64,000 bases of DNA from Thalassotalea algicola (GTDB taxonomy: Bacteria; Pseudomonadota; Gammaproteobacteria; Enterobacterales; Alteromonadaceae), in assembly GCF_012932965.1 (NCBI RefSeq), contig NZ_JABBXH010000007.1, positions 1-64,000 on the forward strand, given 5' to 3'. The notes beneath the pieces were generated by a model that saw only the letters and a program-made list of their open reading frames with translations, was not told the origin of the DNA and did not search any database. Position numbers and translations under genes: made by a program. Below, in pieces: positions 47,346-57,462 of the stretch (the first letter of the stretch is position 1; every line of letters begins with the position of its first letter).

Positions 47346-48008
47346 CTAAAGCGAGGTAAGTTCTGATTTTTGTTCTATCCACCGAGTAAAAGCTGACCGG
47401 TCATTTATTATTATGCGTCCATAAGCTAATTTTATTAGCCCTTGCTCAGTGAGTACATTCAATGCTTTATGGCAAGACAGCACCGTTACACCTGTGACAT
47501 CAGCCAGATCTGACTGTCGAATGACGACATCATTTGTACCTCTTGTTTTTGCAATCGTTACTAGTGTTTTTGCAAGACGAACAGTTAACGGTAGTCGACG
47601 TACATCATCGAGAATTTCTAAGCAGTCATGTAGCTTTGTTGCTAAAGATGCGAGTAAGGTGTCTTTTAGCTGTGGGATACGCTGGCAGGCTAAATCGAAT
47701 TCGGAAGCGTTCAGCTGGAGTACCTCGGTATCGCCCAAAGATTCTGCATTGTGGGTTCTAGGTAAGTTTCCAAATAACGTAAACTCACCAAACGTTTCAC
47801 CAGGCTCCAGCACTCGTGTAAGGCAATACTTACCATCCAAGCCATAATTACCGACCTTAACCAAGCCGCTAATGACGACAGAGAGTCCTGGTTTAACATC
47901 CCCTCTTGCATGAATCAGTTTATCGCTTGAATAAAACACTGTTTGACCAAACTCACAAAGTAGTAAAACCATTTCATCAGGTAGTTTATGTAAATTATCA
48001 GTACTCAT
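47346..48008 (-). CDS. Crp/Fnr family transcriptional regulator
   Basis: The N-terminal cyclic-nucleotide-binding-type beta roll (residues ~15-125, with LEPGETFGEFTLFGNLPRTH in place of the cAMP pocket signature) is joined by the dimer helix to a winged helix-turn-helix (~140-205, QSDLADVTGVTVLSCHKALN). The pocket lacks the RTA of cAMP-bound CRP, and no Fnr-type cysteine cluster is visible, so the effector is unknown. It is divergent from the sterol-desaturase-family gene, and a perfect palindrome lies between them (48062-48076), suggesting it regulates that gene or itself. Confidence 0.9.
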   Translation of the reverse strand: MSTDNLHKLPDEMVLLLCEFGQTVFYSSDKLIHARGDVKPGLSVVISGLVKVGNYGLDGKYCLTRVLEPGETFGEFTLFGNLPRTHNAESLGDTEVLQLNASEFDLACQRIPQLKDTLLASLATKLHDCLEILDDVRRLPLTVRLAKTLVTIAKTRGTNDVVIRQSDLADVTGVTVLSCHKALNVLTEQGLIKLAYGRIIINDRSAFTRWIEQKSELTSL

Positions 48009-48061
48009 ATCTTAGCCAAATATATAAAAGTATATATTTGAACATTTCATCACTTGTTAAA

Positions 48062-48076
48062 GTCATTGGCAATGAC
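48062..48076. promoter_or_regulatory. Palindromic operator candidate
   Basis: GTCATTGGCAATGAC is a perfect 7-1-7 palindrome in the 87-bp gap between the divergent Crp/Fnr regulator and the desaturase-family gene. It ends 20 nt before the latter's ATG and is a candidate site for the neighbouring regulator. Confidence 0.45.
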
Positions 48077-48095
48077 AAATTAAACAAGGTGAATT

Positions 48096-48911
48096 ATGAA
48101 CGAACAAATAGTGATAACCGGTATATTTCTTTGTTTTGCATTCATCGAAGCGATAAAAGGGCAGCTGCTTAATAAATCGACGGAAGTACGTGATGATCTA
48201 AAGGTTGAACTTATTAGCACCGTCACTTTATTTGCGATTTCACAACCAGTAATTCTATGGAGCGTTGACGCACTGCTGTCGTCGGTAGCGCTAGAATTAA
48301 AAGGAGCCTATGAAGCAACACCTGTCATTATCCAAATTCTTTGTTTCTTAATATTTGATGATATGGCGCAGTACTGGTGGCATCGCGCTTCACATACCTT
48401 TAGGCCACTTTATAACCTTCACCGAGCTCACCACAATGGCAAGTACATGAGCGTTCGCATTGTTTATCGTAATAACATCTTCTATTACTTAATGATGCCG
48501 TCAATTTGGTTTTCTGGTGTATTGGTTTATCTAGGCTTTGGTTGGGTTTATGCCGCTTACCTGATTGTTAAGTTGGCGGTAATCATAGGTGCACATGCAG
48601 AGTGGAAGTGGGATTCCATATTATACAAACGCCAATGGTTAAACCCTGTCACTTGGCTTATTGAACGAACAATTTCAACGCCGTCAACGCACTCAGCACA
48701 TCATGGGTTAGATCCCAACGATGGCGTAACAAACTATAAAGGTAATTACGGTAATTTACTTTTCTTTTGGGATGTTTTGTTTGGTACTGCCAAAATTACC
48801 CGAAAATACCCTACGCGTTATGGTGTTTCTGGAATGTTTCGAGCAGACTGGAAAGAACAACTTATTTGGCCCTTGTACAAAACACCAAGGAAGCCAAAAA
48901 ACTCTCGTTAG
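48096..48911 (+). CDS. Sterol desaturase / fatty acid hydroxylase family membrane enzyme
   Basis: This is an integral-membrane non-heme diiron oxygenase family. The histidine boxes are visible: HRASH (about residue 98), HRAHHN (about 111) and HSAHHG (about 200), with four or so hydrophobic helices around them. The protein is 271 residues and starts after AAGGTGAATT. Family members hydroxylate or desaturate lipids such as sterols, ether lipids or fatty acids; the specific substrate is unknown. The divergent Crp/Fnr-type regulator is its likely controller. Confidence 0.9.
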   Translation: MNEQIVITGIFLCFAFIEAIKGQLLNKSTEVRDDLKVELISTVTLFAISQPVILWSVDALLSSVALELKGAYEATPVIIQILCFLIFDDMAQYWWHRASHTFRPLYNLHRAHHNGKYMSVRIVYRNNIFYYLMMPSIWFSGVLVYLGFGWVYAAYLIVKLAVIIGAHAEWKWDSILYKRQWLNPVTWLIERTISTPSTHSAHHGLDPNDGVTNYKGNYGNLLFFWDVLFGTAKITRKYPTRYGVSGMFRADWKEQLIWPLYKTPRKPKNSR

Positions 48912-49002
48912 TTAACTATTGAATATAAGTAACAGCAAGGGCGTCATTTAGTAAATATTCAAGCAGAATTGAGGAGAGCTTAATTCTGTAATACTAAATT
49001 AA

Positions 49003-50187
49003 TTACTGCCTTTTATGCTTAGGCACATAATCTAAAATAGAAATTGGTACGACTTTTTTGACTGGGAACCCTTCAAATTCTTTTCTTTCGATTATATGCC
49101 CTAAGCGGCTTTCTATCGCACAAAGCTCTCTAAAATTATCTTTTGATACTAAAGAGATTGCTTCACCGGTTGCCCCCGCTCGGCCCGTTCGACCAATGCG
49201 GTGGATGTATTCATCGGCTTGGGCAGGTAAGTCATAGTTAACCACCCTAGTTAGTTCACCTATATCAATGCCGCGTGCGGCTATGCCTGTTGAGACCAGC
49301 ATGGTAATTTTACCCGATTTAAAATCCGCTAAAATTTGCTCTCGGTTCGCTTGCGTTCTGCCACCATGAATAGACTCTGCTTTTATGCCGCGTTTTTCTA
49401 ACTGACTAACCAGTTTCGCAGCACCATGCTTTGTTTCAATAAATATAAGTGCCTGCTGCCACTGCTGTTCTTTAATTAAATGACTAAGCAACGCGGATTT
49501 ATTGCTTTTATCTACCGTTACTAACCACTGGTTAATTTGAGGTTTTGATGCTTTGTCTTGTGAAGTTGCAATTTCAACTGCATCATTAATCGTTCGTTTA
49601 GCTAACGCGCGAACAGCAGGAGAAATGGTTGCAGAAAACAGTAAATTTTGGCGCTGTATTGGAAGACGCTTAATAATTTTATTGATATCGTCAATAAAGC
49701 CCATATCAAGCATTCTGTCTGCTTCATCTAACACTAATACTTTTAATTCATCAAAGTGCAAAGCCCGCTGATGCACCATATCTAACAACCGCCCAGGTGT
49801 GGCGACAAGAATATTAACGCCCCAAATTAACGCTTGTTTTTGTGGTGTAGAATCGACACCACCATACATAGCCATAGAGCTAAGTTCTAAATATTTTCCA
49901 TAGTTCGCAATGTTTTGCTCTACTTGAACAGCGAGTTCTCGAGTAGGTGTTAAGACAAGCGCTTGAATGCGTTTGCCGCGCAATTTGTTACCATTGTTTA
50001 GTCGTTCAAGAATTGGCAATACGAAACTGGCGGTTTTACCGGTTCCTGTTTGGGCTGCAGCAATTAAATCTTTACCGTTTAGTGCAACGGGAATCGCTTG
50101 CTTTTGAATTGTTGTAGGCTCACTATAGCCCAATTCAGCAATGGCTTTTAAAACAGGCTCTGACAACCCTAGCTTAGAAAATGGCAT
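49003..50187 (-). CDS. DEAD-box ATP-dependent RNA helicase, RhlE-like
   Basis: All helicase motifs are in order: Q motif (FSKLGLSEPVLKAIAELGY), AAQTGTGKTA (I), PTRELAVQ (Ia), VLDEADRM (II), SATI (III), and HRIGRTGRAG (VI). The RecA-like core ends with a short extension rather than the long basic tail found in many family members. The 394-residue size and SATISPAVRALAKRTI match RhlE, a ribosome-assembly-linked helicase. SD AAGG precedes the ATG. It is 46 nt downstream of ybiT on the same strand, so they may be co-transcribed. Confidence 0.92.
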   Translation of the reverse strand: MPFSKLGLSEPVLKAIAELGYSEPTTIQKQAIPVALNGKDLIAAAQTGTGKTASFVLPILERLNNGNKLRGKRIQALVLTPTRELAVQVEQNIANYGKYLELSSMAMYGGVDSTPQKQALIWGVNILVATPGRLLDMVHQRALHFDELKVLVLDEADRMLDMGFIDDINKIIKRLPIQRQNLLFSATISPAVRALAKRTINDAVEIATSQDKASKPQINQWLVTVDKSNKSALLSHLIKEQQWQQALIFIETKHGAAKLVSQLEKRGIKAESIHGGRTQANREQILADFKSGKITMLVSTGIAARGIDIGELTRVVNYDLPAQADEYIHRIGRTGRAGATGEAISLVSKDNFRELCAIESRLGHIIERKEFEGFPVKKVVPISILDYVPKHKRQ

Positions 50188-50233
50188 AACATTACCTTAC
50201 TTGTCATAAATAGATTTAATTGAATTAACTCGA

Positions 50234-51838
50234 TTACGCTACTTGTTGTTGTACAATTTCTGTCGCTAAGTATTCATCTAACGAGCCATCGAAGTTAACT
50301 AATTTTTTATCCTTAATGTCGACAATACGTGTAGCCAAACTTGAAACAAATTCACGATCGTGGCTCACAAAAATCAGTGTACCTTCAAAGTCTTTAAGTG
50401 CATTATTAAGCGCGTCTATAGCTTCAATGTCCATGTGGTTGGTCGGCTCGTCCATAATCAACACATTAATGTCTTGCATCATCAACATACCAAACAATAA
50501 GCGATTTTTTTCTCCACCCGAACAATTACGCGCTTTTTTATTGGCATCATCTTCAGTAAAGAGTAATCGGCCCAACATGCCTCGAACCATTAAGTCATTA
50601 TGGCAAGGTCTGCGCCATTGCGACATCCACTCCATCAGTGTTAGCTCATTATCAAAAAAGTGACTGCTATCTTGCGGGCAATAGCCAACTGAAGCATTTT
50701 CAGACCATTTCACTACACCAGATGATTGTTGTAATTCATTCATTAAACAACGTAAAAAAGTAGTTTTTCCTACGCCGTTTTCACCAATTATGGCAAGTTT
50801 ACTACCTGCTTCTAATAGCAAGTCACCTTGTTCAAATAACACTTCACCGTCAAACCCGTGACTTAATTTTTCAAGTTCTAAGGCTTGCCGGTACATTTTT
50901 TTACCTGAAGAAAATGCGATATTCGGTGTTATTCGACTGGAAGATTTAACTTCATCAAGTTTAATTTTATCCATTTTCTTCGCGCGAGAGCTGGCTTGTT
51001 TCGCTTTAGAAGCATTAGCGCCAAAACGATTAACGAAATCTTGTAATTCTTCAATTTCAGCTGCTTTTTTAGCATTGCCAGCAAGTAATTGTTCTCGCAG
51101 TAAGCTTGATTGCGCTAGGAAGAATTCATAGTTGCCCGGATAAATACGTAATTCCCCATAATCGATATCTGCCATATGTGTGCACACAGCATTAAGGAAG
51201 TGCCGGTCATGAGAAATGATAATCATGGTGCATTTACGTTTGTTTAACTCTTTTTCCAGCCAACTTATCGTATGAATGTCCAAGTTATTGGTAGGCTCAT
51301 CAAGTAGTAAAATATCTGGATTAGCAAATAGCGCCTGTGCTAACAACACCCGTAATTTCCAACCGGGAGCAACTTGTTGCATCAAACCATAATGCAGTGA
51401 CTCTTCGATGCCCGCTTCAAGTAGAATTTCACCAGCACGACTTTCCGCACTGTAACCGTCCATTTCAGCAAATTGACTTTCAAGGTCACCAACCCGCATT
51501 CCATCGGCCTCACTCATTTCTGCCTGTGCGTAGATACTGTCTCTTTCTTGTTTTACTTTCCATAGCGCAACATCACCCATAATCACTGTATCAATTACGC
51601 TATACTGTTCAAACGCAAACTGATCTTGGCTTAGCGTACCGACTTTGTTCCCTGCGGTTATCGAGACATTACCTGAACTTGGCGCTAACTCTCCACTGAG
51701 TATTTTCATAAAAGTAGACTTGCCACAGCCATTAGCACCAATCAAGCCATAGCGGTTACCGTTGCCAAATTTAGCGGAGATGTTTTCAAACAAAGGCTCA
51801 GCGCCAAATTGCATTGTAATATTCGATGTAGTGATCAA
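50234..51838 (-). CDS. ybiT: ABC-F family ATPase YbiT
   Basis: ABC-F proteins bind the ribosomal E site and modulate translation; YbiT itself has an uncertain role. Two ABC domains are fused. The first has Walker [10 protein letters not shown] and Walker [13 protein letters not shown], with a signature replaced by the YbiT-specific [15 protein letters not shown]. The second has Walker [10 protein letters not shown] and Walker [14 protein letters not shown] linker with [20 protein letters not shown] separates them. Translation starts at TTG ([12 protein letters not shown]), 8 nt after AGGA. The length of 534 is that of E. coli YbiT. Confidence 0.95.
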   Translation of the reverse strand: MITTSNITMQFGAEPLFENISAKFGNGNRYGLIGANGCGKSTFMKILSGELAPSSGNVSITAGNKVGTLSQDQFAFEQYSVIDTVIMGDVALWKVKQERDSIYAQAEMSEADGMRVGDLESQFAEMDGYSAESRAGEILLEAGIEESLHYGLMQQVAPGWKLRVLLAQALFANPDILLLDEPTNNLDIHTISWLEKELNKRKCTMIIISHDRHFLNAVCTHMADIDYGELRIYPGNYEFFLAQSSLLREQLLAGNAKKAAEIEELQDFVNRFGANASKAKQASSRAKKMDKIKLDEVKSSSRITPNIAFSSGKKMYRQALELEKLSHGFDGEVLFEQGDLLLEAGSKLAIIGENGVGKTTFLRCLMNELQQSSGVVKWSENASVGYCPQDSSHFFDNELTLMEWMSQWRRPCHNDLMVRGMLGRLLFTEDDANKKARNCSGGEKNRLLFGMLMMQDINVLIMDEPTNHMDIEAIDALNNALKDFEGTLIFVSHDREFVSSLATRIVDIKDKKLVNFDGSLDEYLATEIVQQQVA

Positions 51839-52158
51839 AAGGAGTATCCTAGATTCTGCTAGTAGCTTTTAGAGGCGAATTGTTAGCGAACAATATAACT
51901 CAAAATATTAAGGCCGCGCAGTATACAGGAATAAGCGAAAGCCCCCTATCAAATATTGTTTTTTTATGATTATTTTTCACCCCGTAGATTTTGTGCTTGT
52001 GCTAAAATTTACAGCTCACTAAGCAGCCATATACCCGTCTATCAAAGCCTAAACCATATTAAATAATTCAATGAATTCAGTGTCTTATTCCTTTACAACT
52101 AACAAATAAAAATCCCCAAAAAACCCATAAGCCATTGATAAATATACAGTTACCATGC
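51839..52158. other. Gene-free stretch upstream of ybiT and the PEP-CTERM gene
   Basis: This is the first part of the 416-bp gap between divergent ybiT and the PEP-CTERM gene. It holds the ybiT ribosome-binding site and presumably its promoter. Apart from AT-rich sequence I see no ORF, RNA or repeat. Confidence 0.6.
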
Positions 52159-52174
52159 TGGCCTATTTTATGCA
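52159..52174 (+). promoter_or_regulatory. Sigma-54-like promoter of the PEP-CTERM gene
   Basis: TGGCCTATTTTATGCA keeps the invariant -24 GG and -12 GC at the correct 12-bp spacing (consensus TGGCAC-N5-TTGCA). It lies about 80 nt upstream of the ATG. RpoN-dependent transcription of PEP-CTERM genes is known in other bacteria. Confidence 0.55.
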
Positions 52175-52254
52175 TAGTAACATCCGAATATAAATAGCTG
52201 ATATAGTTAACAATATTCTCCGAATTCGAATAATGTATTATCAAGGAAAATAAT

Positions 52255-52881
52255 ATGAAATTAGCAGTCTTTAAAGCAGCAGTCGCTGGTTTATTTTTAT
52301 CTCTAAGTAGCTTTGCATCAGCCGGGTTAATAGTTGACGTACAAGACTTTAGTAACAATACAGCAACTGAATATTTTGTTGATGTTGACGGTAACAAAAC
52401 TAACACCCCATATTATAGAGGCTCAAACCAGGATTGGGGTTGGGTTCACGACGCGATAGCAGGTACGTTCACATCTATTATACTTGATGTTTCCGGCTAC
52501 GATATCGACTTTGCTCAAGGTGAATTCGATCAGATATCAGTTTTTGATGGTGCTTCATGGGTTGATCTTGGCAATTTGACAGGAACAGATAGCACATGGA
52601 CATTCACTCAGTTTGATTTATCTGGTTTTGCTTGGGCAAATGCGCAAGTAAATGCTGGTTTGCAAGTAAGAATGGACATTGACACTACCGGTTCTGGATG
52701 GTTAGTAACATTAGGTAAGTCAGTACTATCAGTAGATGATGGCTTAGGTGGTGGAGGTAGCGGCAGTGGCTGTGTACCGACTCCTGGTATTCCTTGTGTA
52801 GATGTACCAGAGCCTTCAACATTAGCAATATTTGCTCTAGGCTTTATGGGCTTAGCATCACGAAGATTTAAGAAGCTATAA
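52255..52881 (+). CDS. PEP-CTERM sorting domain protein
   Basis: A signal peptide (residues 1-23, ASA) is followed by a secreted body rich in Asp, Ser and Gly (about 24-165) and a Gly/Ser linker containing GCVPTPGIPC. The C-terminus is a canonical exosortase signal: VPEPSTLAIFALGFMGLA, then basic RRFKKL. Such proteins are handled by the EpsH-type exosortase and associated with exopolysaccharide. No exosortase gene is in this window. AAGGAAAAT precedes the ATG. The body has no recognised domain. Confidence 0.93.
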   Translation: MKLAVFKAAVAGLFLSLSSFASAGLIVDVQDFSNNTATEYFVDVDGNKTNTPYYRGSNQDWGWVHDAIAGTFTSIILDVSGYDIDFAQGEFDQISVFDGASWVDLGNLTGTDSTWTFTQFDLSGFAWANAQVNAGLQVRMDIDTTGSGWLVTLGKSVLSVDDGLGGGGSGSGCVPTPGIPCVDVPEPSTLAIFALGFMGLASRRFKKL

Positions 52882-52907
52882 CCTAAGTTTCTAGGATGCT
52901 TATAAAG

Positions 52908-52932
52908 AGCCCGCATAATGTGGGCTTTTTTC
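52908..52932 (+). terminator. Terminator after the PEP-CTERM gene
   Basis: AGCCCGCA (52908-52915) / TGTGGGCT (52919-52926) with a TAA loop and one G-T pair is followed by a T-run. Confidence 0.88.
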
Positions 52933-53014
52933 TGTCCGGTCACTAACAAAAAACACTTTGCAACGGCAATTTTTACTTTTATTTAGCCTCTATAAATCGG
53001 TACACAAACCTTCA

Positions 53015-56000
53015 TCATATAGATTGATTTAACCAATAAACTAACTTTTCTTGAACACTCTTTGGCTCAATAGGCTTAGTAAGATAGTCATCCATTCCAG
53101 CATTAAGGCACTTCTCTTTGTCACCTTGCATTGCATTAGCCGTCATGGCGATAATTGGTACTGAAGTATTATTCTTTCCGGCATCTCCTGCTCTTATTCT
53201 TCCCGTCGCTTCATAGCCATCCATTTGGGGCATTTGGCAGTCCATAATGATTATCGTGTATGGGTTTTCATCATTTGCATTATTCAATGCTGATAAGGCT
53301 TCTACACCATTTGCTGCAACATCTGCTGTTAAGCCAATATTTTTTAACACGCTTAAAGCAACCATTTGGTTTACTCTGTTATCTTCAACCAACAGTATTT
53401 TTGTATGTTCAGGCCAATCAATAGTTTCTTGCTCATTGTCAGGATTTTCTTCAATAAGTGGATTAGCCAGAGTACCAGCGCTCGAGCTAACATTGTTTTT
53501 CCTACTGACTGCTATATTTATTGCATTTTCCAAGTCAGAAGGTGTTGCTGGTTTAGGAAAAGATGAATCAATACCTATTTGTGCAAATAATTGTTCATCA
53601 ATCTGTTCATCCATCAATGTCATCATCACTATTGCCATGGAATCGTATTGTGCATTCTCTCTGATCAAAGTAGCCAATACTTGGCCATGCATAATGGGCA
53701 TATCCATATCGATCAGCGCTAAATCAAATCGACCTTGACTTTCAGGCGAAAAAGCCCCTTCACACACCGTTAACGCCTGCGCACCACTTTGTGCAGACTT
53801 TATATTAACACTCCAGCTTGCGAGTTGTTTAGCCAGCAATTCTCGGTTTGTTTCATTATTATCGACCACTAATACGTTTAACTGAGAATGTTCAGGTGGC
53901 GCTATCACATCAACCTTATTTGAAGCCGCTTTTACTACACAAGAAATTTCAAAACGACTTCCAACGTCTAATTCACTAGAAACATTGACATCACCGCCAA
54001 GTAAGTTACACAAACGTTTGGTTATACTTAACCCTAAGCCAGTTCCGCCATATTTTCTTGTCGTTGATGCATCAACCTGACTAAACGCGTCAAAAAGTGT
54101 CGGAATTTTGTCTTCATGAATACCGATTCCTGTATCAGTAACTACACAACTAAACTCATAGCTTCCGCCACTATTAGTAGTTGAAAGTGTTGCTGTTATC
54201 GATATCTCACCACGTTCTGTAAACTTAATCGCATTGCTTAAAATATTCAGAAGTATTTGTCTAATTCTTCCCGGATCAGAGTTAACGAAACTAGTATGGA
54301 TCCCCGTTATATCGAGAATGATTTCTACATTTTTTTGCTGTGCTGATAGAGCAATTGATTTTGCGAGTTCTTCAAGTAGACTTCGCAAATCAAAATCTAT
54401 CAATTCCAATTCTAATTTATCAGCTTCAATTTTTGAAAAATCGAGAATATCGTTTATCAGTGTTAATAAAGAGTCTGCGCTAGAGTTAGCAATTTTAACG
54501 CGTTGAGCTTGTTCGTTGGTTAACTCACTGTTTTTAAGCAAATTGAGCATCCCCAGCACACCATTCATTGGCGTTCTAATTTCATGGCTCATATTTGCAA
54601 GAAACTCTGACTTCAATTGTGTTGCTTCTTCGGCTTTTTTAAGCGCTTCTTTCAAGTCATTTGCTTGCGCTTTTAGTGAAGCGGTTTTTTCATTTACTTG
54701 TTCCTCAAGCGCGACAACAAACTTTTTTTGTTTAATTATTTCTGTTTGTTGTAGCCGAGTTCTCAAATAAATGAATATGAAAATTGTTAAGACAATCAAT
54801 ATTGAATATAAACTATAAGCCCACCAAGTTTTCCAAGGTGGCGGAGAAACATGCAAATTAATAGCTAAAACTTTTTCCCCCCAGTTGCCATTGCTATTGG
54901 TCGCTTTTACTAAAAATTTATAAGAGCCACCATCTAAATTGGTAAACGAAGCTGTATTTCGATTGCCTATTTCGATCCAGTTATCATCATAACCTTGAAG
55001 CTTATATGCATACTGATTTTTATTTGGTGAGATAAAATCTAATACAGAAAATTCAAAAGAAAAAAAGTAATCCAAATAAGATAAGTGAATATCCTTCACA
55101 TATGAATATGGCACATCAAGCGTTACCGGCTGCCCCATTTTATTGAAACCAGTTAACACTAAATTAAAGTCCGTCTCTGTCGACTCCTCTGACGCAGTGC
55201 TAAAAAATTCGACCCCTCGCTGGCTACTGCTAAACAGTATTTCATTTGCGCCTCTAACTAAACTATTTGCATAGTAGTTTAATCCTAACAAACCGTTATG
55301 GTTGTCATAATTAATCACTTCATCCGTTAACGGATTTAAGCGCGATATGCCTTTATTTGTCGTTAACCACAAGTTACCGGCTTCATCATCTGAGATAGCA
55401 CGAATTAATGAGGTTGGAAGGCCACTTTCTACACTGTAATGTTTGAATGATTGAGTTTCAGGAAGGTACTGATTTAGTCCTTTTTGAGTCGCTACCCAAA
55501 TTTGACCACTTCTTGATTGATACACATCTTGGACAATATTACCCAATAAGCTTTCAGAGTTATTTTTATCCGCTTTAAACGAAACAAAATGCTGAAATTC
55601 TTCCTGCCATAAATTAACACCATCTCCTGTACCAACCCACATATCACCATTAACATCTTTAAATATTTCTAATACTTCCGGGTGAGACAACCCTGAACTT
55701 TCAGAAATGTGTTTAAAATTTTTTGTCGTAGTGTTGTATAAGTAAAGGCCATTTTTATAGGTACCAATCCAAAGGTTACCCTTGTTATCTATGTTTAATG
55801 TACGAAACTCTCTAAACTTTTTATAGTTTTGATCTGACTTTGGAAAATTTATTGCTTCAACAGTGTTTGTGGCTAAATTAAACTTTGCGAGCCCTTCGTC
55901 TTGTGCAATCCATAATGTGTTTTTTCCATCAGGTAAAATAATTGGACGCTCAATCACGCCATTACCAGTAAAGCCATTATCTTTACTAAAAATGGGGGCT

Positions 56001-57196
56001 GATAGTTTTTCTAGTTTTTCATTTACAACCTGCCACTTAAAAACTTCTGATGCTGACGACACAATCAAAACATCACCATTGCTGTCGGTAGCTATTCCAT
56101 TTGGGGCAACCAAAGCTGGATTATTTATTGATTTGAAGCGACGATGCGGTACCAGTTTATAAATGCCATGGACTTCACTTGTAATCCATTTGGTTTTTGT
56201 ATTGTCTTCAAAAATAATTCGAAAACCATTATTTTGTTCCAGTTCTAGTTTTTCCAGCTCACCTGCAGGAGAAGCCTGACGATATACACCTTTACTGGTT
56301 ACAAACCATACAGCGCCATTTTGGTCTTCAATCATCGAATTAACTTGCCCCAAATTTTGTTCTGTTTTGCTCTGAACAGGGAAGAATTCACCAGTATCTT
56401 GCTCGAAAATGAAAGGACCATGCTGCGTGGCAATGAAAAATTTACCGGAAGCAGTTTTTAATAGGCTTCGAATTTCATTCGCTCCAGTGGGTGTTTTGTT
56501 GCTTGGGTCAGGAAAGAAATGGGTAAAATTTTGTGTTCTCTTATCAAAAAGATTTAAGCCATAGCTCGTAGCCACCCATAAACTGTTATCATCGTTATCT
56601 TCTATATCCCAAATTCTATTATGAGATAGGCTGCCGAGCCCGTCTCCTGTTTTAGTGATCCGCTCAAAGCGATTATCGCCTAGATAACGATTTAACCCTT
56701 GATCATAGGAACCAAGCCAAATTATTCCTTCTTTATCATGAAATAATGATTGAATTCTATTTGAAGATATAGTGTCTGTCCGCTTAGGATCGTGAATAAA
56801 ATTTTCAAATACTCCTGTTTTGGGGTCATATAAATTGGCACCACCACCCCAGGTACCTATCCAAATATTTCCGCCGTTATCTAACATGAGATTACCGGCA
56901 TCATTATGCGATAAGCCGTTAGCATTCATACTATCAAATTCGAATAAAGTTACTTTACGCCCGTCATAGCGCATAACGCCGTTTTCAGCGGTTCCAAACC
57001 AAAGTAGCCCTTGACGGTCTTGGATAATTGAATAAATTTCTGAAGAAACAAACCCATCTTCAGCGGTAAGTTTTTTAACTGAGTAATCATTTATCTGTTT
57101 AGCTGATTCAACATAACTATAGGCAGGAGTAATGGTTGCAATAAGCATTATTATTGCAAAGTAAAAACGGAAAAAACGTAACAATCTAACTACCAT
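53015..57196 (-). CDS. Hybrid two-component sensor with periplasmic beta-propeller (HTCS-type layout)
   Basis: The N-terminal signal/TM is followed by a long periplasmic region of regulator-propeller repeats (for example GLLWFGTAENGVMRYDG, NIWIGTWGGGANLYDP) to about residue 690, then a Y_Y_Y domain and a TM helix (about 795-820). The cytoplasmic part has a coiled coil, HisKA with His871 in MSHEIRTPMNG, an ATPase domain, and two receiver domains with phosphorylatable Asp1163 (LALIDMDMP) and Asp1319 (IIIMDCQMP). No DNA-binding domain is present, so output must be by phosphotransfer. It is divergent from a TPR-GGDEF gene, a possible partner. The ligand is unknown; many such propellers sense saccharides. 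Confidence 0.93.
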   Translation of the reverse strand: MVVRLLRFFRFYFAIIMLIATITPAYSYVESAKQINDYSVKKLTAEDGFVSSEIYSIIQDRQGLLWFGTAENGVMRYDGRKVTLFEFDSMNANGLSHNDAGNLMLDNGGNIWIGTWGGGANLYDPKTGVFENFIHDPKRTDTISSNRIQSLFHDKEGIIWLGSYDQGLNRYLGDNRFERITKTGDGLGSLSHNRIWDIEDNDDNSLWVATSYGLNLFDKRTQNFTHFFPDPSNKTPTGANEIRSLLKTASGKFFIATQHGPFIFEQDTGEFFPVQSKTEQNLGQVNSMIEDQNGAVWFVTSKGVYRQASPAGELEKLELEQNNGFRIIFEDNTKTKWITSEVHGIYKLVPHRRFKSINNPALVAPNGIATDSNGDVLIVSSASEVFKWQVVNEKLEKLSAPIFSKDNGFTGNGVIERPIILPDGKNTLWIAQDEGLAKFNLATNTVEAINFPKSDQNYKKFREFRTLNIDNKGNLWIGTYKNGLYLYNTTTKNFKHISESSGLSHPEVLEIFKDVNGDMWVGTGDGVNLWQEEFQHFVSFKADKNNSESLLGNIVQDVYQSRSGQIWVATQKGLNQYLPETQSFKHYSVESGLPTSLIRAISDDEAGNLWLTTNKGISRLNPLTDEVINYDNHNGLLGLNYYANSLVRGANEILFSSSQRGVEFFSTASEESTETDFNLVLTGFNKMGQPVTLDVPYSYVKDIHLSYLDYFFSFEFSVLDFISPNKNQYAYKLQGYDDNWIEIGNRNTASFTNLDGGSYKFLVKATNSNGNWGEKVLAINLHVSPPPWKTWWAYSLYSILIVLTIFIFIYLRTRLQQTEIIKQKKFVVALEEQVNEKTASLKAQANDLKEALKKAEEATQLKSEFLANMSHEIRTPMNGVLGMLNLLKNSELTNEQAQRVKIANSSADSLLTLINDILDFSKIEADKLELELIDFDLRSLLEELAKSIALSAQQKNVEIILDITGIHTSFVNSDPGRIRQILLNILSNAIKFTERGEISITATLSTTNSGGSYEFSCVVTDTGIGIHEDKIPTLFDAFSQVDASTTRKYGGTGLGLSITKRLCNLLGGDVNVSSELDVGSRFEISCVVKAASNKVDVIAPPEHSQLNVLVVDNNETNRELLAKQLASWSVNIKSAQSGAQALTVCEGAFSPESQGRFDLALIDMDMPIMHGQVLATLIRENAQYDSMAIVMMTLMDEQIDEQLFAQIGIDSSFPKPATPSDLENAINIAVSRKNNVSSSAGTLANPLIEENPDNEQETIDWPEHTKILLVEDNRVNQMVALSVLKNIGLTADVAANGVEALSALNNANDENPYTIIIMDCQMPQMDGYEATGRIRAGDAGKNNTSVPIIAMTANAMQGDKEKCLNAGMDDYLTKPIEPKSVQEKLVYWLNQSI

Positions 57197-57462
57197 ATGA
57201 CTTCACGGATTACCTAAATCAATTGAATTTCATTAGCCTTACTATAATAACTCTAGTGTATTTAACTCTCTAAGGCTATGGTAAAAGGCTATATTCAAAA
57301 TGCTCGCTTACTTAAAATTGCAAACGACAAAATGTTAACATCACCTAGTTTTGTTAATTCAATGTTAACAATAACTTATATTTAAACTAATCGCTATTTT
57401 TAGCTACTTAAATATCATATATCTATTTATACTGAAAAAAGGTGCCCTAGTACGATTTAACT

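Noticed and set aside
52077-52406. Minus-strand ORF of 109 codons upstream of and into the PEP-CTERM gene
   Set aside because: It overlaps the signal peptide of a well-supported gene and its putative sigma-54 promoter, has no ribosome-binding site and no family resemblance.
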